DNA of 64,000 nt from Synergistaceae bacterium DZ-S4 (GTDB lineage Bacteria > Synergistota > Synergistia > Synergistales > Synergistaceae): NCBI GenBank assembly GCA_025943965.1, contig JAPCWD010000010.1, positions 29,110 through 93,109 on the forward strand, written 5' to 3'. How positions within the stretch are numbered: position 1 is the first letter of the stretch; every line of letters starts with the position of its first letter. The notes below the pieces were generated by a model. That model worked only from the letters and a program-made list of their open reading frames with translations. It made no database searches and had not been told where the DNA came from. This document shows, piece after piece, positions 62,549 to 64,000 of this stretch. The position numbers were made by a program, and so were the translations under genes.

Positions 62549-63769
62549 ATGAAAAAGTTCCTGGTATTGCTTTTTTATATATTAATATCCTCTGCTGTAA
62601 TTATTTCTCAGAGCTCAGCCTCTGATGATAACTCCGTAAACTCAGATGATATCCGTGAGAAGGAGCAGAAGATCACTGAAAACATATCAGAACAGGTGGA
62701 AAAGCAGATACCGAGGGTAACAGATCCCCAAATGGAGAAAAAACTCTCTGAAGTGGCAGCAAAAATAAAGCCTTATATGGGAAGAGACCTGAATTACGAG
62801 GTTCGCATAATCAAAAGGAACGATCCTCATGCTTTTTCCCTTCCGGGCGGACTGACATATATAACTACAGGAATGCTTGATTTCCTGAAAAGCGACCATG
62901 AGATCTCGGCTGTACTTGCACGTGAGTTTACCCATTCAGACCTCTCGCATTGGCTGATCCAGTCATCCCGAAATGAAAAAATTGACTTCCAGACGATGGC
63001 AGAGGTCGCTGCTGCGACCCAAAGCGGCAAGGTAGCGGGGAACATGGTGAGGTCATATCTGAACAGAGCTGTTATAAATTTTTACGACATCGACCTTGAA
63101 AAAGAGACGGACCTGAAGGCACTGGACATCATGCAAAAGGCAGGATACAACAACGTAGGTCTCCTGACCTATCTTGAACGTATGAGGGTAGAGAGACTTA
63201 AGCAGCTTTATGTCAAAGGAATAGACATTCGCTACAAAAGCGGTTTCAAGCCGCTGGAGACGGTCCTTGATACTATGAAGTTCATCAAGCCAAGGGATGA
63301 CAACCGGAAACCGACCGATCCTGTGCAGACTGATATGATACGGGCCAATACTGACATGGAAGAAAGAGTCGGTGCTGTTTTGGATTATTTTCAAGAAAAC
63401 GATATCGAGATCAGAAGGAAGTATGTCTTGAATATCCTGATACCAAACGTTAAAGAAGTAACGGGCAAGAGTGTCCTGACCCTTGACGACACTGTGGTCA
63501 TGAGAGGAGAAGAATGGGGCGGCAGCCCAAGCGATTTTGAAGTTTATAAGGAAAGGCTTAACAGGGACCTTCAGCTTGAAACACCTCAATATGACATTCA
63601 GGTCCAAAACTTCAACGGTGCAAAAGCTTTGCTGTTATCAGGCAGACCCCTGATCTATGAGAAGGATATCCCAGACGGATCCCCTGGCCTTTCCCACATA
63701 AGGAACATGATAATTAAGGCTCTGACAGATGCAAGAAGAGAAAACTTTCTGACTGATTATTACGAGTAA
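62549..63769 (+). CDS. Exported M48-like metalloprotease homologue lacking the first zinc His
   Basis: 406 residues, ATG with GGGGGAAG upstream. Signal peptide ends near SSASDD. Peptidase M48 layout (BepA/LoiP-like): NDPHAFSLPGGLTYITTGML, then LAREFTHSDLSH, where HExxH would be expected, and ETDLKALDIMQKAGYN (third-ligand Glu region). Here the first His is Arg (CGT). The other residues are kept, so probably a non-catalytic chaperone-like member, unless the zinc site is rearranged. The remaining about 150 residues are unassigned. Confidence 0.8.
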   Translation: MKKFLVLLFYILISSAVIISQSSASDDNSVNSDDIREKEQKITENISEQVEKQIPRVTDPQMEKKLSEVAAKIKPYMGRDLNYEVRIIKRNDPHAFSLPGGLTYITTGMLDFLKSDHEISAVLAREFTHSDLSHWLIQSSRNEKIDFQTMAEVAAATQSGKVAGNMVRSYLNRAVINFYDIDLEKETDLKALDIMQKAGYNNVGLLTYLERMRVERLKQLYVKGIDIRYKSGFKPLETVLDTMKFIKPRDDNRKPTDPVQTDMIRANTDMEERVGAVLDYFQENDIEIRRKYVLNILIPNVKEVTGKSVLTLDDTVVMRGEEWGGSPSDFEVYKERLNRDLQLETPQYDIQVQNFNGAKALLLSGRPLIYEKDIPDGSPGLSHIRNMIIKALTDARRENFLTDYYE

Positions 63770-63826
63770 GGGCGGGCAAACGATAGTCAAACAGTAGTCA
63801 AACTATCGTCAAACTATCGTGAAAAC
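63770..63826. repeat. 11-bp-period array, reverse orientation
   Basis: GATAGTCAAAC, AGTAGTCAAAC, TATCGTCAAAC and TATCGTGAAAA in a row, reverse of the GTTTGAC array. A CGTCGTTCCCTGG...CGGGAATCCAG module follows at about 63852-63884. Confidence 0.8.
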
Positions 63827-63956
63827 CCTAATACCGGGAAGCTGAATAACCGTCGTTCCCTGGCGCAACTTGACGGGAATCCAGATACCGTCTCAGCTGT
63901 CAAGTATAAAAGTAAACTTTGTTTCTTGTATCTCGAAAGTAATGATCCATCTTGCG

Positions 63957-63985
63957 GCCGCCGGTTTTTCGGCGGCTGTCTTATT
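63957..63985. terminator. Possible terminator at the window end
   Basis: GCCGCCG-GTTTTT-CGGCGGC followed by TGTCTTATTTG. No gene is visible between 63886 and 64000. Confidence 0.45.
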
Positions 63986-64000
63986 TGCTGCCTTACGTTA

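Overview
The window looks like chromosomal DNA of an anaerobic bacterium. Arginine codons favour AGG/AGA, TTG starts with strong Shine-Dalgarno (SD) sites are frequent, thymidylate synthase is the flavin type (ThyX), and a Ni/Co uptake system and a probable selenoprotein are present. The style resembles the Synergistota, but no rRNA or other decisive marker is here, so that placement is only moderately likely.

Layout. 1-11.8 kb is accessory: a PAS/GGDEF signalling gene cut by the window edge, an exported PDZ protein, a VanX-like dipeptidase, a methyltransferase, a flavin reductase followed by a TfoX/[2Fe-2S] gene with an in-frame TGA that probably encodes selenocysteine, a choloylglycine-hydrolase-family enzyme and a large serine hydrolase. 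12-16.2 kb is a four-gene run (aldo/keto reductase with ferredoxin tail, acetoacetate decarboxylase family, SDR, duplicated membrane protein). 16.3-20.5 kb has three two-domain universal stress proteins and a 2-hydroxyacid dehydrogenase. From 21 kb on the genes are mostly housekeeping: tRNA-Gly, tilS-hpt-ftsH, tRNA-Pro, uvrB-uvrA-rlmB, the rimP-nusA-ylxR-ylxQ-infB-ylxP-rbfA-DHH-truB-ribF translation/RNA operon, a SurA-like exported chaperone, tRNA-Ser and tRNA-Arg, a dicarboxylate/amino-acid symporter, a cbiM-cbiQ-cbiO metal transporter joined to three complex-I-like membrane genes, glnS, gltX, polA, rpmE, thyX-DUF1385, prfA-prmC, trxB, and a probably inactive M48-type exported protein.

The most striking content is not protein coding. 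From about 20.5 kb onward nearly every long intergenic space is a mosaic of recurring modules: (a) arrays of about 24-nt units made of a short perfect hairpin plus a constant GGNGAATT linker, where stems differ between units but stay paired; (b) four 128-bp elements with GCAATTG ends and a subterminal/central palindromic plan, plus one remnant; (c) arrays with an 11-bp period, a 7-mer such as GTTTGAC, GCTTGCC, GTTTCAC or GCTCAGC followed by a variable 4-mer; (d) a CGTCGTTCCCGG...CGGGAATCC module. The modules recur in similar order before ftsH, the surA-like gene, gltX and the M48-type gene. They supply the 3' codons of two genes (rlmB, DUF1385) and sit directly against the -35 boxes of tRNA-Gly, rimP and polA. 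The first 11.9 kb has none.

No IS transposase, phage gene, CRISPR array or rRNA was seen. Functions are assigned from motifs read by eye; no database search was possible.
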